A program made the translations under genes and the position numbers. A stretch of DNA of 64,000 nucleotides, taken from positions 2,914,001 through 2,978,000 of the forward strand of contig NZ_CP009288.1 of assembly GCF_000756615.1 (NCBI RefSeq), given 5' to 3'. Positions within the stretch are counted from its first letter, which is position 1. The number at the start of each line of letters is the position of its first letter. Below are positions 33,528 through 42,653 of the stretch, piece by piece. The DNA comes from Paenibacillus durus. GTDB lineage: Bacteria > Bacillota > Bacilli > Paenibacillales > Paenibacillaceae. The notes below the pieces were generated by a model, which did not search any database, was not told the DNA's origin, and was given only the letters and a program-made list of their open reading frames with translations.

Positions 33528-34363
33528 GACCCGGAAACCAAGCGAGAACGACGATCCGGCTGTCTTTCAGCTATATCGCGCTTATTCTTCTTACAGCCTT
33601 CTGTGCCTATCCGGCCCTGTGGGTGCTGATGTCATCTTTTCGTACCGGAGACGCGCTGTTCAGCGATACGATCCTGCCGGCTTCTTATACGCTCAGCCAT
33701 TATACCGAATTGTTCGCCAAGCATCCGTTCGGCGTCTGGTACATGAATACGCTGAAAATTGCGGTCTCCAGCATGATTCTCGGCACGATTCTTACCCTGC
33801 TCACCGGTTACGCGTTCTCGGTATTTCGTTTTACCGGACGCAAAAATCTGATGAGCATCCTGCTGGTGCTCGGATTGTTCCCCGGATTTATGAGCATGAT
33901 CGCCATCTATATTTTGCTCAATCAGATGAATCTGCTGAATACGCACACGGCTGTCGTGATCGTATATGCGGCGGGAGCGCCGCTGTATTTTCTGTTCGCC
34001 AAAAGCTATTTCGACACAATTCCCCGAAGTCTGGTGGAAGCCGCGCGGATTGACGGAGCCGGGCATATGCCGATATTCTTTCGGATCGTGCTCCCGCTAT
34101 CGACTCCGCTCATAGTGTACACTGCGCTTATGACCTTTACCGGGGCGTTCACCGACTTTATCTTTGCCAAGCTGGTTCTTCGTTCGCCGGACAAGAAGAC
34201 GCTTGCGGTCGGTCTGTTCGACATGATCGGCGACCGTTTCTCGAATGAATTTACGATGTTTGCCGCAGGCTGCGTATTGGCTGCCGTTCCGGTTACCATC
34301 TTGTTCATCCTGATGCAGCGCTTCTTGGTAGACGGATTAACGGCTGGGGCAGACAAGGGATGA
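33524..34363 (+). CDS. Carbohydrate ABC transporter permease (MalG type)
   Basis: A 279-residue inner-membrane permease with six helices. The EAA loop is SLVEAARIDGAGHMPIFFRIVLPLSTPLIVYTALMTF, which includes the EAAxxDGA core. The C-terminal QRFLVDGLTAGADKG is the typical MalG ending. ATG 33524 overlaps the previous stop by ATGA and follows AAGGAGGATG. Upstream in-frame codons were ignored because they run into the previous gene. Import specificity should match the LacI, binding-protein and GH31 neighbours. Confidence 0.94.
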   Translation: MRPGNQARTTIRLSFSYIALILLTAFCAYPALWVLMSSFRTGDALFSDTILPASYTLSHYTELFAKHPFGVWYMNTLKIAVSSMILGTILTLLTGYAFSVFRFTGRKNLMSILLVLGLFPGFMSMIAIYILLNQMNLLNTHTAVVIVYAAGAPLYFLFAKSYFDTIPRSLVEAARIDGAGHMPIFFRIVLPLSTPLIVYTALMTFTGAFTDFIFAKLVLRSPDKKTLAVGLFDMIGDRFSNEFTMFAAGCVLAAVPVTILFILMQRFLVDGLTAGADKG

Positions 34364-34456
34364 GCACGTTGCTTTAAATATAAATTTTAACCAATTTAGC
34401 CATAAAGTGAAGTTCAAGGATATTAACGTTCAACTAACGTTCAGGAGGATCAAGAC

Positions 34457-36919
34457 ATGTTAACCAGCGAACAGATCAGTCCCGATAAAATACAGGCCGA
34501 TTACGCAGCCGCGTTCACGCAAACGCTCGGACGCGTTCAGGCCGTTACTGCGGAAGGTGGGCTCGTAATTTTCACTTGTGAAAATGGCAAACTCGCCGTC
34601 GGCAGGGTACGTACAGGAATCATCCGGATCAAGCTGTTCGCCGGCGCCGGGCCTGAAGACCCGATTCATCTGCGCACCACGGAGGCGGTCATCGGGTACG
34701 ACGAGAATTCCGGCGGGAAAGAAGAGGAACTTCAGGTAAGCGACACCGAGTCCGCCTATATCATTGAAACGGATGGCATAACGATTGAGGTCGCTAAACA
34801 TGACAGCAGCCTTCGATTCCTGAATGAGTCCGGGCAGATTATGGCGCATAATCCGCTGCTTGCTTGGAATGAGGACAAGGCGGCGGCCGCTCTGTTCCAG
34901 GCAACGGCGAATACGCATTATTACGGACTGGGGGAGAAGACGGGGTTTCTGGACAAACGGGGAGAGCGCTATGAAATGTGGAACTCTGATAACTTTAGTC
35001 CGCATGTGCCGGAAATTGATGCGCTGTACCAGTCGATTCCTTTCTTAATCGTGGGCGAGCCGGGGAATGCCTATGGGATCTTTCTGGATAATCCGGGGAG
35101 ATCGGTATTTGACATGCGCGGCTCGGAGCAGGCGTTCTCAATCCATACGGAAACGGGCGGGGTGGATTATTACTTCATCGCCGGACCGCAAATCAAGGAT
35201 GTGGTAGGGCGCTACACCGCTCTTACCGGACGGATTCAGCTGCCGCCAAGGTGGTCCATCGGTTATCATCAGTCCCGCTACAGCTACATGGATCAGGAGG
35301 AAGTATTGGAGCTGGCCCGCACTTTTCGTGAGAGGGAAATTCCGTGCGACGTCATCCACCTGGACATTCATTATATGAATGAGTACCGTGTGTTTACGTT
35401 TGATCCGGTCCGATTTCCCGATCCAAAAGCGATGATTGCGGAATTGAAAAGCTTTGGCATCCGAATTGTGCCCATCGTTGATCCGGGGGTCAAGTTCGAT
35501 CCGGACTATCATGTTTATCAGGAAGGGGCGGATTCGGGTTTCTTCTGTATGAAGCCGGACGGTACTCCATTTATCGGTCCGGTCTGGCCGGGTCAAAGCG
35601 TATTCCCCGACTTCTCGGAAGCGAAGGTTGGCGAATGGTGGGGAAGTCTCCATCGTTTCTATACGGAGATGGGGATCGAGGGCATTTGGAATGACATGAA
35701 CGAGCCTTCGGTCTTCAATGAATGCAAGACGATCGAGCCGGATACGCTTCATGGCAATAACGGCCATCCGGCAACGCATGGAGAGATTCATAATCTCTAC
35801 GGCATGATGATGTCCAAAGCGACCGCGGAAGGGATGGCTAATAATCTGGACGGACGCCGTCCATTCGTGCTGTCGCGCGCGGGCTACGCCGGAATCCAGC
35901 GCTATGCGGCTGTCTGGACGGGCGACAACCGCAGCTATTGGGAGCATATGGCGCTTGCGATTCCGATGGTGCTTAATCTGGGACTGTCGGGCGTAGCCTT
36001 CGCGGGTCCCGATATAGGGGGATTCGGCCATCACACGACCGGAGAACTGCTGGCGAGATGGACGCAGATGGGAGCGCTGTTCCCTTTTTGCCGGAATCAC
36101 AGCATGATTGACACCGTTCGCCAGGAGCCTTGGTCCTTCGGCACCGATGTGGAGAATATTTGCCGGGATTACATCAGCCTGCGCTACTCCTTGATGCCGC
36201 TGATTTATTCCGTATTCCGGGAGGCTGCCGAGACGGGGATGCCGGTCATAAGGCCGCTGCTGCTGGAATACCCGGACGACCCCCATACGGTGAACCTGTG
36301 CGATCAATTCCTGCTGGGAGATCAGATACTGGCGGCTCCCGTCTATCGCCCCGATACGTATCACCGTGTCGTCTACCTGCCTGAAGGGAACTGGTTCGAT
36401 TACTGGACGGGCGAAAGAAGACAAGGAGGCAGTCACTTTATGGCCCACGCTCCTTTGGATACGCTGCCGCTGTACGTTAAGGAAGGGGCAATCATTCCCC
36501 GTACCGCACCGGCTGCATCGACCGAGTTTCAACGCTCGCCGGAGCTGCTGCTGGATATTTATACACCTGCAAGCGGCGAAGGCTCCTTTGACCTGTACGA
36601 TGATGATGGAACGACTTATGCATTTAAGGACAACTCCTACAATCTGTACCGGTTGACGGTGGAAGGAGCGGAGGGAGCCGTAACATTGCGCGTTCATCCC
36701 GCTAGTCACGGCTACGCCGAGGGCTGGAAGAAATGGACCGTAACGTTTAAGCATCTCCGGTTTGCCGGGTGCCGCTTGGATTTCGGGACGGAAGCGCAGG
36801 ACCGGGAAGAACTGGAGGCGCTCGCCGAGGGATGGCATTTTGACCGAGCCGCCGGTGAACTGACCGTGGTAATGGATCAGCCTTTGGAGGATTTGGAGCT
36901 GGTCGTTAATGCTCTGTAA
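34457..36919 (+). CDS. GH31 alpha-glucosidase
   Basis: An 820-residue retaining alpha-glucosidase. The N-terminal beta-sandwich (residues ~1-250) precedes the (beta/alpha)8 barrel. The nucleophile is in GIEGIWNDMNEPSVFNE (WNDMNE motif), the acid/base Asp is in AVWTGDNRSYWEHM, and YYGLGEKTGFLDKRGERYEMWNSD lines the active site. The C-terminal part has RPLLLEYPDDPHTVNLCDQFLLGDQILAAPVY and a beta-domain. It lacks a signal peptide, so it works on imported sugar. It is the last gene of the LacI operon, behind a GGAGGATC site. No clear terminator was seen after it. Confidence 0.95.
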   Translation: MLTSEQISPDKIQADYAAAFTQTLGRVQAVTAEGGLVIFTCENGKLAVGRVRTGIIRIKLFAGAGPEDPIHLRTTEAVIGYDENSGGKEEELQVSDTESAYIIETDGITIEVAKHDSSLRFLNESGQIMAHNPLLAWNEDKAAAALFQATANTHYYGLGEKTGFLDKRGERYEMWNSDNFSPHVPEIDALYQSIPFLIVGEPGNAYGIFLDNPGRSVFDMRGSEQAFSIHTETGGVDYYFIAGPQIKDVVGRYTALTGRIQLPPRWSIGYHQSRYSYMDQEEVLELARTFREREIPCDVIHLDIHYMNEYRVFTFDPVRFPDPKAMIAELKSFGIRIVPIVDPGVKFDPDYHVYQEGADSGFFCMKPDGTPFIGPVWPGQSVFPDFSEAKVGEWWGSLHRFYTEMGIEGIWNDMNEPSVFNECKTIEPDTLHGNNGHPATHGEIHNLYGMMMSKATAEGMANNLDGRRPFVLSRAGYAGIQRYAAVWTGDNRSYWEHMALAIPMVLNLGLSGVAFAGPDIGGFGHHTTGELLARWTQMGALFPFCRNHSMIDTVRQEPWSFGTDVENICRDYISLRYSLMPLIYSVFREAAETGMPVIRPLLLEYPDDPHTVNLCDQFLLGDQILAAPVYRPDTYHRVVYLPEGNWFDYWTGERRQGGSHFMAHAPLDTLPLYVKEGAIIPRTAPAASTEFQRSPELLLDIYTPASGEGSFDLYDDDGTTYAFKDNSYNLYRLTVEGAEGAVTLRVHPASHGYAEGWKKWTVTFKHLRFAGCRLDFGTEAQDREELEALAEGWHFDRAAGELTVVMDQPLEDLELVVNAL

Positions 36920-37161
36920 AAAGGCGGAATGACCGCTGTCTGTGCTGATCAGACCTGTTAACTTTTATGCATTATGGTGTGAATAAAAATTACATGAAAA
37001 TAATAATAATCCATAAGTTTACAACGAAATTTAGATTGGATAACAAAATATACCTGTTTTTTTGTGCGGATTGACATAAAGCATGTTATGTAATTGACGC
37101 TAAAGCTGACGTGCGATTATCTTCTAGATGTTGAAAATATAACTCTATGAGGTGATCGCAG

Positions 37162-38247
37162 GTGAAAAAATGGTTATTATTCAGTTTCGCATTTCTTTTG
37201 ATTCTTATGCCTCTGCAAGTCCAAGCCGCGAGCAGTCAAGTGGTCCGGCCAATCGCTGTGCAAGGTGCAATGGACATGGAAGTCGATTATTTCCTGAAGC
37301 AAATGGGCGATTATAAGACGGAAACATTCGGTTCATATCATTTTTATTCCGGCAAAATCGAGGGTGTTCCGGTTGTCGTCTCCCAAACGAATATCGGTAT
37401 GGTGAACGCCTCCGCTTCAACCACGCTCTTAATTGAGAAATATCATCCGAAAGCGATCATCAACCAGGGAACGGCGGGCGGTCACGACCCGGCACTTCAC
37501 AAGTTTGACATCGTGGTTGGCGAAAAATCCATTAATTACGGCTGGTTCCAATCCGCACATCGGGACGCCGGGGCGGGAGTTGACACCGGTAGCTGGAAGG
37601 TGCTTACAGAGCCGGTTGAGCCGGACCCTGAACTGTATAAGACGGCAATGAGCGTAGCGGACCGGTACCAGCACGGTAAAGTGGTCTCTGGAGTAATCGG
37701 CACTTCGGACGCATGGAACAGAGAACTCGACCGCATTAAGGAACTGCATGATACTTTGGGCACAAGTGCGGAAGAAATGGAGACCGGAGCGGTTGCCGAG
37801 GTAGCCAAGACGTTCAATGTTCCTTTTCTGGGCATCCGGATCTTGTCGAATTCCGAATTGTATGCAGAGGATTTCGATCCGAAATCGGCTGACTACTGCT
37901 CCGAATTCGTCATTGAAGTGATCAAAGAAATCGAGAGCGGCGTGACCTTCTCGGACAAGCTGCAGGTGTATGCGGATGGTAAAGAAGTGGTTGGGCTTCT
38001 CGGACAATATGTGAACGGTGAAGCGCTGGTTCCGCTGCGCGGCGTTCTGGAGAGCCTTGGATCGGATGTGACATGGGACAGCGCCAAGAAGCAAATCCAT
38101 GTTGTTCACGGCGGCAAGCACATTCCGGTCAAAGCCGGCGAGACGATGGTCAGCCAGGGCACAGCATGGATCGAAGTGGACTCGCTGCAAAAGATATTCG
38201 GCGTGAAGACAGATGTCCTTGGCTCAAGTGTATACATTTATGAATAA
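37162..38247 (+). CDS. Exported nucleoside phosphorylase/nucleosidase-like protein fused to a stalk domain
   Basis: A 361-residue protein starting at GTG 37162 behind GAGGTGATC. The signal peptide is KKWLLFSFAFLLILMPLQVQAA. Residues ~30-255 are MTA/SAH-nucleosidase-like: RPIAVQGAMDMEVDYFLKQM (with the Glu of GAMxxE), VVVSQTNIGMVNASASTTLLIEKYHPKAIINQGTAGG and AEEMETGAVAEVAKTFNVPFLGIRILSNSE. The catalytic Asp of the usual ISD motif is Asn. Residues ~270-361 form a copper-amine-oxidase N1 domain (DGKEVVGLL...ALVPLRGVLESLGSDVTWDSAKKQIHV), a wall-associated stalk common in Paenibacillus. Purine release outside the cell is possible. An inactive binding role is the alternative. Confidence 0.82.
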   Translation: MKKWLLFSFAFLLILMPLQVQAASSQVVRPIAVQGAMDMEVDYFLKQMGDYKTETFGSYHFYSGKIEGVPVVVSQTNIGMVNASASTTLLIEKYHPKAIINQGTAGGHDPALHKFDIVVGEKSINYGWFQSAHRDAGAGVDTGSWKVLTEPVEPDPELYKTAMSVADRYQHGKVVSGVIGTSDAWNRELDRIKELHDTLGTSAEEMETGAVAEVAKTFNVPFLGIRILSNSELYAEDFDPKSADYCSEFVIEVIKEIESGVTFSDKLQVYADGKEVVGLLGQYVNGEALVPLRGVLESLGSDVTWDSAKKQIHVVHGGKHIPVKAGETMVSQGTAWIEVDSLQKIFGVKTDVLGSSVYIYE

Positions 38248-38307
38248 CTGATCTTACGCCCTAACCGTTCTGCGGTTCATGAAGAGCTCTCCCTTACCGG
38301 GAGGGCT

Positions 38308-38979
38308 CTACTGCGTTTGTTCGGCTCTCATCAGCCACTTCAGTCCTTCTCTCCGGCTCAGCGGCTTCAATTCCTCTTGCTCAATAAATGCCTCGACTGA
38401 CGCGGGATTGCTCTTGGAATACTCCCTCAAAGCCCAGCCGATCGCCTTTTGAATGAAAAATTCATTGGACGCCGCATGCTCGCGGATATAGTGGTACAGC
38501 AGCGTCTCATCCGTTGCTTCCTTATAATGAAGCTGAAAAAGAATAGCTGTGCGGTTGAGCCACATATTGTCTGAATGGAGCCATTTCTCGCCATACTCCG
38601 GCTGCAGCTCGGGGTATTTGCGCAGCAGAAACCCGGCGGCGTTTGAAGCAAGTAGATCGACCGTATCCCACCAGGAGTGCCGGGTGATGCAGGCTTCGAT
38701 CATGGGGAGGTCGGCGGGTTCCAGCTTTTTTCGCAGGGATTGCGCGATATCCACCCCGCAGTATTGATACTCGCGTTCGGGCAGTTCCCACAGCAGAGGA
38801 ATCCATTCTTTTTTCGGCGGATTCGCCGTCAGGAAGGTCTTAAGGACTTGTCTGCGCAGGGGAGTTCGGACGCCCAAAAAAGGAAATTGATTCCGTTGAT
38901 ACGCGCTCATGGCCGGCGCCGCGTCCGGGTCCCGCAATTCCTCAAGTTCCCGAACCAGCAGCTTAAGGTCTTCGCTCAT
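38308..38979 (-). CDS. DNA alkylation repair protein, AlkD family
   Basis: A 223-residue all-helical HEAT-like protein that excises cationic alkylated bases (3-methyladenine, 7-methylguanine). The active-site block ITRHSWWDTVDLLASNAAG (Trp-Asp) and the later FIQKAIGWALREYSKSNP (Trp) match AlkD's catalytic aromatic cleft. ATG 38979 is chosen because AAAGGAACG lies at proper spacing. An upstream start would add a Pro/Asn-rich stretch without a ribosome site. It is monocistronic and convergent with the nucleosidase-like gene. Confidence 0.9.
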   Translation of the reverse strand: MSEDLKLLVRELEELRDPDAAPAMSAYQRNQFPFLGVRTPLRRQVLKTFLTANPPKKEWIPLLWELPEREYQYCGVDIAQSLRKKLEPADLPMIEACITRHSWWDTVDLLASNAAGFLLRKYPELQPEYGEKWLHSDNMWLNRTAILFQLHYKEATDETLLYHYIREHAASNEFFIQKAIGWALREYSKSNPASVEAFIEQEELKPLSRREGLKWLMRAEQTQ

Positions 38980-39142
38980 TATTTTCGTTCCTTTCTCCAT
39001 AGAAGAGTTCGGTGTATTCCTTATTGGCATAGTTCAATCATTTTACCATGAGCGGGTCGGATTGCCATACTCCAGCATTCCACAGATAATGGAAGTAACG
39101 ATGGAAAACTGCTATTCTTAATAGCGTCAGGGGGAATGCGAA

Positions 39143-39751
39143 GTGAAGATTCAAACGATAAACTGGCCGGACGGAATCTGGACGAACCAGCCTGTATCCA
39201 GCAGCGTTGACCGCGAAAGACTGATTGTTGAAGCCGCAGAGCGCAGCGACTATTGGCAGCAAACGATGTACGGCTTTCAGCACGATAGCGGCCATGCCCT
39301 GCTGCATTCATGGGAGAGGCAATATGCTGCCGAGGTCAGCTTTAAGCTGGACCATTTCTCCGAATTATATGATCAGGCGGGATTAATGTTATGGCATAGC
39401 CCATCCCAGTGGATCAAAGCGGGGATTGAAATCAACGATGGCGTTCCCCATATTGGGGCTGTAGTAACCGATACATACTCGGACTGGTCTTTGTCCCCTG
39501 TGCTTGAGTGGGCTGGAAAAGAGATCACCATTCGCGCGTCGCGGCTTAATGATGCCGTAATCATCAGAGCTAGAGCAGATCGGGATGCTTGGCGAACCGT
39601 CAGGGTTGCCCGTTTTCCGTATCCGTCTGATGTGCAGGCCGGTCCTTTTCTATGTGCGCCAACCAGATCAGGGTTCCAGGTTACATTTACCCGCTGGGTG
39701 CTCACGAGTCCCGATGAGGACATCCATACCGATCCGCCCGCAGAAGCATGA
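39143..39751 (+). CDS. DUF1349-family protein
   Basis: A 202-residue concanavalin-like beta-sandwich protein. GTG 39143 follows CAGGGGGAA. Family marks are AEVSFKLDHFSELYDQAGLMLWHSPSQWIKAGIEINDGVPHIGAVVTDTYSDWS and a late GPFLCAPTRSGFQVTFTRW. DUF1349 proteins resemble glucanase-type lectin folds, and some bind carbohydrate, but the function of cytosolic single-domain copies is not known. It is 23 bases ahead of exoA in the same direction, which suggests a two-gene transcript. Confidence 0.9.
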   Translation: MKIQTINWPDGIWTNQPVSSSVDRERLIVEAAERSDYWQQTMYGFQHDSGHALLHSWERQYAAEVSFKLDHFSELYDQAGLMLWHSPSQWIKAGIEINDGVPHIGAVVTDTYSDWSLSPVLEWAGKEITIRASRLNDAVIIRARADRDAWRTVRVARFPYPSDVQAGPFLCAPTRSGFQVTFTRWVLTSPDEDIHTDPPAEA

Positions 39752-39774
39752 GAAAGTAAGGAGCTTAAGAAATC

Positions 39775-40533
39775 ATGAAACTGATATCTTGGAATGTCAA
39801 CGGGCTGAGAGCCTGTGTGAACAAAGGGTTTAACGAGTATTTTGCGGAAGAAGACGCGGATATCTTCTGTGTGCAGGAAACGAAGCTGCAGGAAGGGCAA
39901 ATCACCCTGGACCACGGGGAGAAATATAGACAGTATTGGAATTATGCCGTTAAAAAAGGGTACTCCGGAACCGCCGTTTTCACCAAAAAAGAACCTCTGT
40001 CCGTCTCCATCGGAATTGAGGGAGAGGAGGAGACGGAAGGGAGAGTCATCACGCTCGAATTTGAGGGCTTCTATCTCGTCAACGCCTACAGCCCCAATGC
40101 CCGGCGCGACCTTTCGCGGCTGGCCTACCGGCTGGAATGGGAAGATCGTTTCCGTGCTCATCTGAAGCGCCTCGACAAGCAAAAGCCGGTTGTCGTATGC
40201 GGGGATTTGAACGTTGCGCATCAGGAAATCGATCTGAAGAATCCGAAGTCCAACAACGGCAACTCCGGCTTTACGCTTGAGGAACGGGGGAAGATGACCG
40301 AGCTACTGGCCTCGGGCTTTATCGATTCGTTCCGGTATCTGTATCCGGATAAAAAGGACGTCTACTCCTGGTGGTCTTATATGCCAAAGGTGCGGGAGCG
40401 AAATGTGGGCTGGCGGATTGACTATTTTCTCGTATCGGAAAGGCTGGCTCCCGCTATTGCCGATGCCCGGATCGAGTGCGCGGTTATGGGCAGCGACCAT
40501 TGTCCGGTCGTTCTGGAACTGAACGGATTTTAA
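39775..40533 (+). CDS. exoA: Exodeoxyribonuclease III / AP endonuclease
   Basis: A 252-residue Mg-dependent base-excision repair nuclease. All Xth motifs are visible: MKLISWNVNGLRACVNKGF, DIFCVQETKLQEGQ (metal Glu), YSGTAVFTKKEPLSV, VVCGDLNVAHQEIDLKNPK (Asp/Asn pair), FIDSFRYLYPDKKDVYSWWSY, VGWRIDYFLVS and CAVMGSDHCPVVLEL (catalytic Asp/His). It acts on AP sites and 3' blocks in the cytoplasm. It follows the DUF1349 gene closely, behind AAGGAGCTTAAG. Confidence 0.97.
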   Translation: MKLISWNVNGLRACVNKGFNEYFAEEDADIFCVQETKLQEGQITLDHGEKYRQYWNYAVKKGYSGTAVFTKKEPLSVSIGIEGEEETEGRVITLEFEGFYLVNAYSPNARRDLSRLAYRLEWEDRFRAHLKRLDKQKPVVVCGDLNVAHQEIDLKNPKSNNGNSGFTLEERGKMTELLASGFIDSFRYLYPDKKDVYSWWSYMPKVRERNVGWRIDYFLVSERLAPAIADARIECAVMGSDHCPVVLELNGF

Positions 40534-40648
40534 GGAACTTCGGTGCCCGCAGTACCGGATCATTTGAGATGGGGAGATCCTAGCGGGCGGAGTTGTGATA
40601 CACTAACAGGATGCGGTTCAAAACAGAACGATCGGAGGATTAGAGGGC

Positions 40649-41881
40649 ATGACTTCTTTTGAACAGATGCTGGATAAATACGCAAACTTGGTTATCAAAG
40701 TGGGAGTGAACATTCAGCCCGGACAGGTGCTGATGGTCCATGCTCCGCTGGAGACCGCCGAGCTGACCCGGCTGATTGTGGCCAAGGCGTATGAAGCGGG
40801 AGCCAAATACGTCATTGTGGATTGGGACGATGAAGCGGTTACCCGAATCCGTTACGAGAAAGCGCCGGAGGATTCCTTCGGCTACTACCCGCAGTGGCAT
40901 GCGGATATGCTGGAGAAATTCGCTGAAGAGGGCGGCGCGATCCTGCATATTAAAGTGCCCGATCCAGAGCTGCTTCGCGGCATCGATTCGGCTAAAGTGT
41001 CAGCAGCCGTCAAAGCGGCGGCGGTTGCCCGTCAGAAGTACCAGGCCTATACCCGAAACAGCCGGATCAGTTGGTCGCTGGTCAAGGCTCCGACCCGGGC
41101 CTGGGCCGATAAAGTGTTCGCCGATCTGCCGGAGGAACAGCGCATTGACGCCATGTGGAAGGCGATCTTCCAGATGAACCGGGTCGAAGCGGAAGGCGAT
41201 CCCGTCGCCGCTTGGCAGAAGCATATCGCGAATCTGAAGGAAAGCCAGGAGAAGCTAAACGCCAAGCGTTACAAAAGTCTGCATTACCGCGCGCCGGGAA
41301 CGGATCTGCGAGTCGAGCTGCCGGAAGGCCATTTGTGGCGGGCGGCAGGCGGGGAGAATGAACAAGGCGTCTATTTTGTCGCCAATATGCCGACGGAGGA
41401 AGTGTACACGATGCCGCACCGTACCGGCGTGAACGGAACTGTAAGCAGTACAATGCCGCTTAATCTGAACGGACGGCTTGTGGACGGAATCAAATTGACT
41501 TTCAAAGAAGGTAAGGTAACGGAATTTGACGCTTCCACCGGACGAGAGCATCTGGCCTCGCTGCTGGAGACGGACGAAGGCGCATCCTATCTGGGCGAGA
41601 TGGCCCTTGTGCCGCATGATTCGCCGATATCGCGGCTGAACCGGATTTTTTACAATACGGGCATTGACGAGAATGCCTCTTGCCACTTTGCGCTCGGCAG
41701 CGCTTATCCCGTCAATATCGAGGGAGGAACGAAGCTTAAGCAGGAGGAGCTGCTGGCGAAGGGGGCAAATGTCAGCCTGACGCACGTGGACTTTATGATC
41801 GGATCGGCGGAGCTCGATATTGACGGCGAGCTGCCGGACGGAACCGTCGAACCGGTGTTCAGACAAGGAAACTGGGCGTAA
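40649..41881 (+). CDS. M29-family (AmpS/thermophilic type) aminopeptidase
   Basis: A 410-residue metallo-aminopeptidase of clan MQ. It starts with the helical ERxx-type region LDKYANLVIKVGVNIQPGQVLMVHAPLETAELTRLI. The metal-ligand segments are NMPTEEVYTMPHRTGVNGTVSST (with Glu and His), LLETDEGASYLGEMALVPHDSPIS and ASCHFALGSAYPVNIEGG, followed by VSLTHVDFMIGSAELDIDG. These are the conserved Glu/His/Tyr/Asp residues of M29. The start follows CGGAGGATTAGAGGGC. It trims N-terminal residues of cytosolic peptides. It is a single-gene unit with a downstream terminator. Confidence 0.95.
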   Translation: MTSFEQMLDKYANLVIKVGVNIQPGQVLMVHAPLETAELTRLIVAKAYEAGAKYVIVDWDDEAVTRIRYEKAPEDSFGYYPQWHADMLEKFAEEGGAILHIKVPDPELLRGIDSAKVSAAVKAAAVARQKYQAYTRNSRISWSLVKAPTRAWADKVFADLPEEQRIDAMWKAIFQMNRVEAEGDPVAAWQKHIANLKESQEKLNAKRYKSLHYRAPGTDLRVELPEGHLWRAAGGENEQGVYFVANMPTEEVYTMPHRTGVNGTVSSTMPLNLNGRLVDGIKLTFKEGKVTEFDASTGREHLASLLETDEGASYLGEMALVPHDSPISRLNRIFYNTGIDENASCHFALGSAYPVNIEGGTKLKQEELLAKGANVSLTHVDFMIGSAELDIDGELPDGTVEPVFRQGNWA

Positions 41882-41936
41882 GCGGGGCGATACACCGCTT
41901 AGAAACGCCAGTTGATTAATACGGAAATTTGAATTA

Positions 41937-41986
41937 GGGCAAGCCGTTTACAGACTGATGTCTGTATGAACGGCTTGCCTTTTTCA
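41937..41986 (+). terminator. Intrinsic terminator of the aminopeptidase gene
   Basis: GGCAAGCCGTT pairs perfectly with AACGGCTTGCC, followed by TTTTTC. The remaining ~200 bases up to the cheW ribosome site hold no gene I can support. Confidence 0.9.
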
Positions 41987-42185
41987 ATTTAGCCGCCCAG
42001 CCGCACATACTCGGCAGCCGGAGCCGCTAATGAATCGGGTTTCAAGATTTCGCGGAAGTGATCTTCACAAATTTATCGGCTAAATCATAATTTAGGGCAG
42101 AAGGCCAGTTCGTTTTTAAGTGTGAATTGCTGAAAATTTTTAAGATCAGTCTGAGAAAGGTCCTGATTAAAAGGAGGGAAAGGAC

Positions 42186-42614
42186 ATAGACACTTTACAG
42201 GGCGAGCAGTTTATTGAGCTTTCAGTTGGATCAGAAACATGCGCACTTCGAATTAAAGACATTCACGAGATCATCAAAATGCAGGGCGTAACCGATATTC
42301 CATTCAGCAAACCCACAGTTAAAGGCGTAATCAATCTTCGGGGCAGGATCATTCCGGTAATGAGTCTTAGGAACCTGCTGGGGATGCCGGATGAGTCTTA
42401 CACCAAAACATCACGAATAATCATTATATGCCGCCATGAAGAGCTCATTGGATTAATTGTAGACAAAGTCAATCACATCACGGCATATGAAGAGATTCAT
42501 TCTCCACTCAGCGCGGCATATGAAGAAAGCAGTCATGGAGTATTTCTAGGAATTGCGAGCCGAGGCGAGCAGCTTATTGGCATACTGGAGCTGGAAGGGC
42601 TACTGGGCAATTAG
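42186..42614 (+). CDS. CheW-like chemotaxis coupling protein, ATA start
   Basis: CheW homology begins well before the first in-frame ATG (42279): EQFIELSVGSETCALRIKDIHEIIKMQGVTDIPFSKPTVKGVINLRGRIIPVMSLRNLLG, then SRIIIICRHEELIGLIVDKVNHI. The reading frame is closed by TAA at 42168-42170. The only codon at the right distance (eight bases) from the strong AAGGAGG site is ATA 42186, giving 142 residues, the normal CheW length. AUA initiation is very rare, so a base error is the alternative. The next gene is a chemoreceptor 39 bases on, so this CheW likely links it to CheA. Confidence 0.82.
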   Translation: MDTLQGEQFIELSVGSETCALRIKDIHEIIKMQGVTDIPFSKPTVKGVINLRGRIIPVMSLRNLLGMPDESYTKTSRIIIICRHEELIGLIVDKVNHITAYEEIHSPLSAAYEESSHGVFLGIASRGEQLIGILELEGLLGN

Positions 42615-42653
42615 AAATCAATTAACAAAGTGATTAGCCTGGGAGGAAATCAT

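Noticed and set aside
35138..36838. A 566-codon open frame on the minus strand opposite the GH31 gene
   Set aside because: It lies entirely within a gene with intact catalytic motifs, has Arg/His/Gln-rich low-complexity composition, no ribosome site and no domain. It is a high-GC codon shadow.
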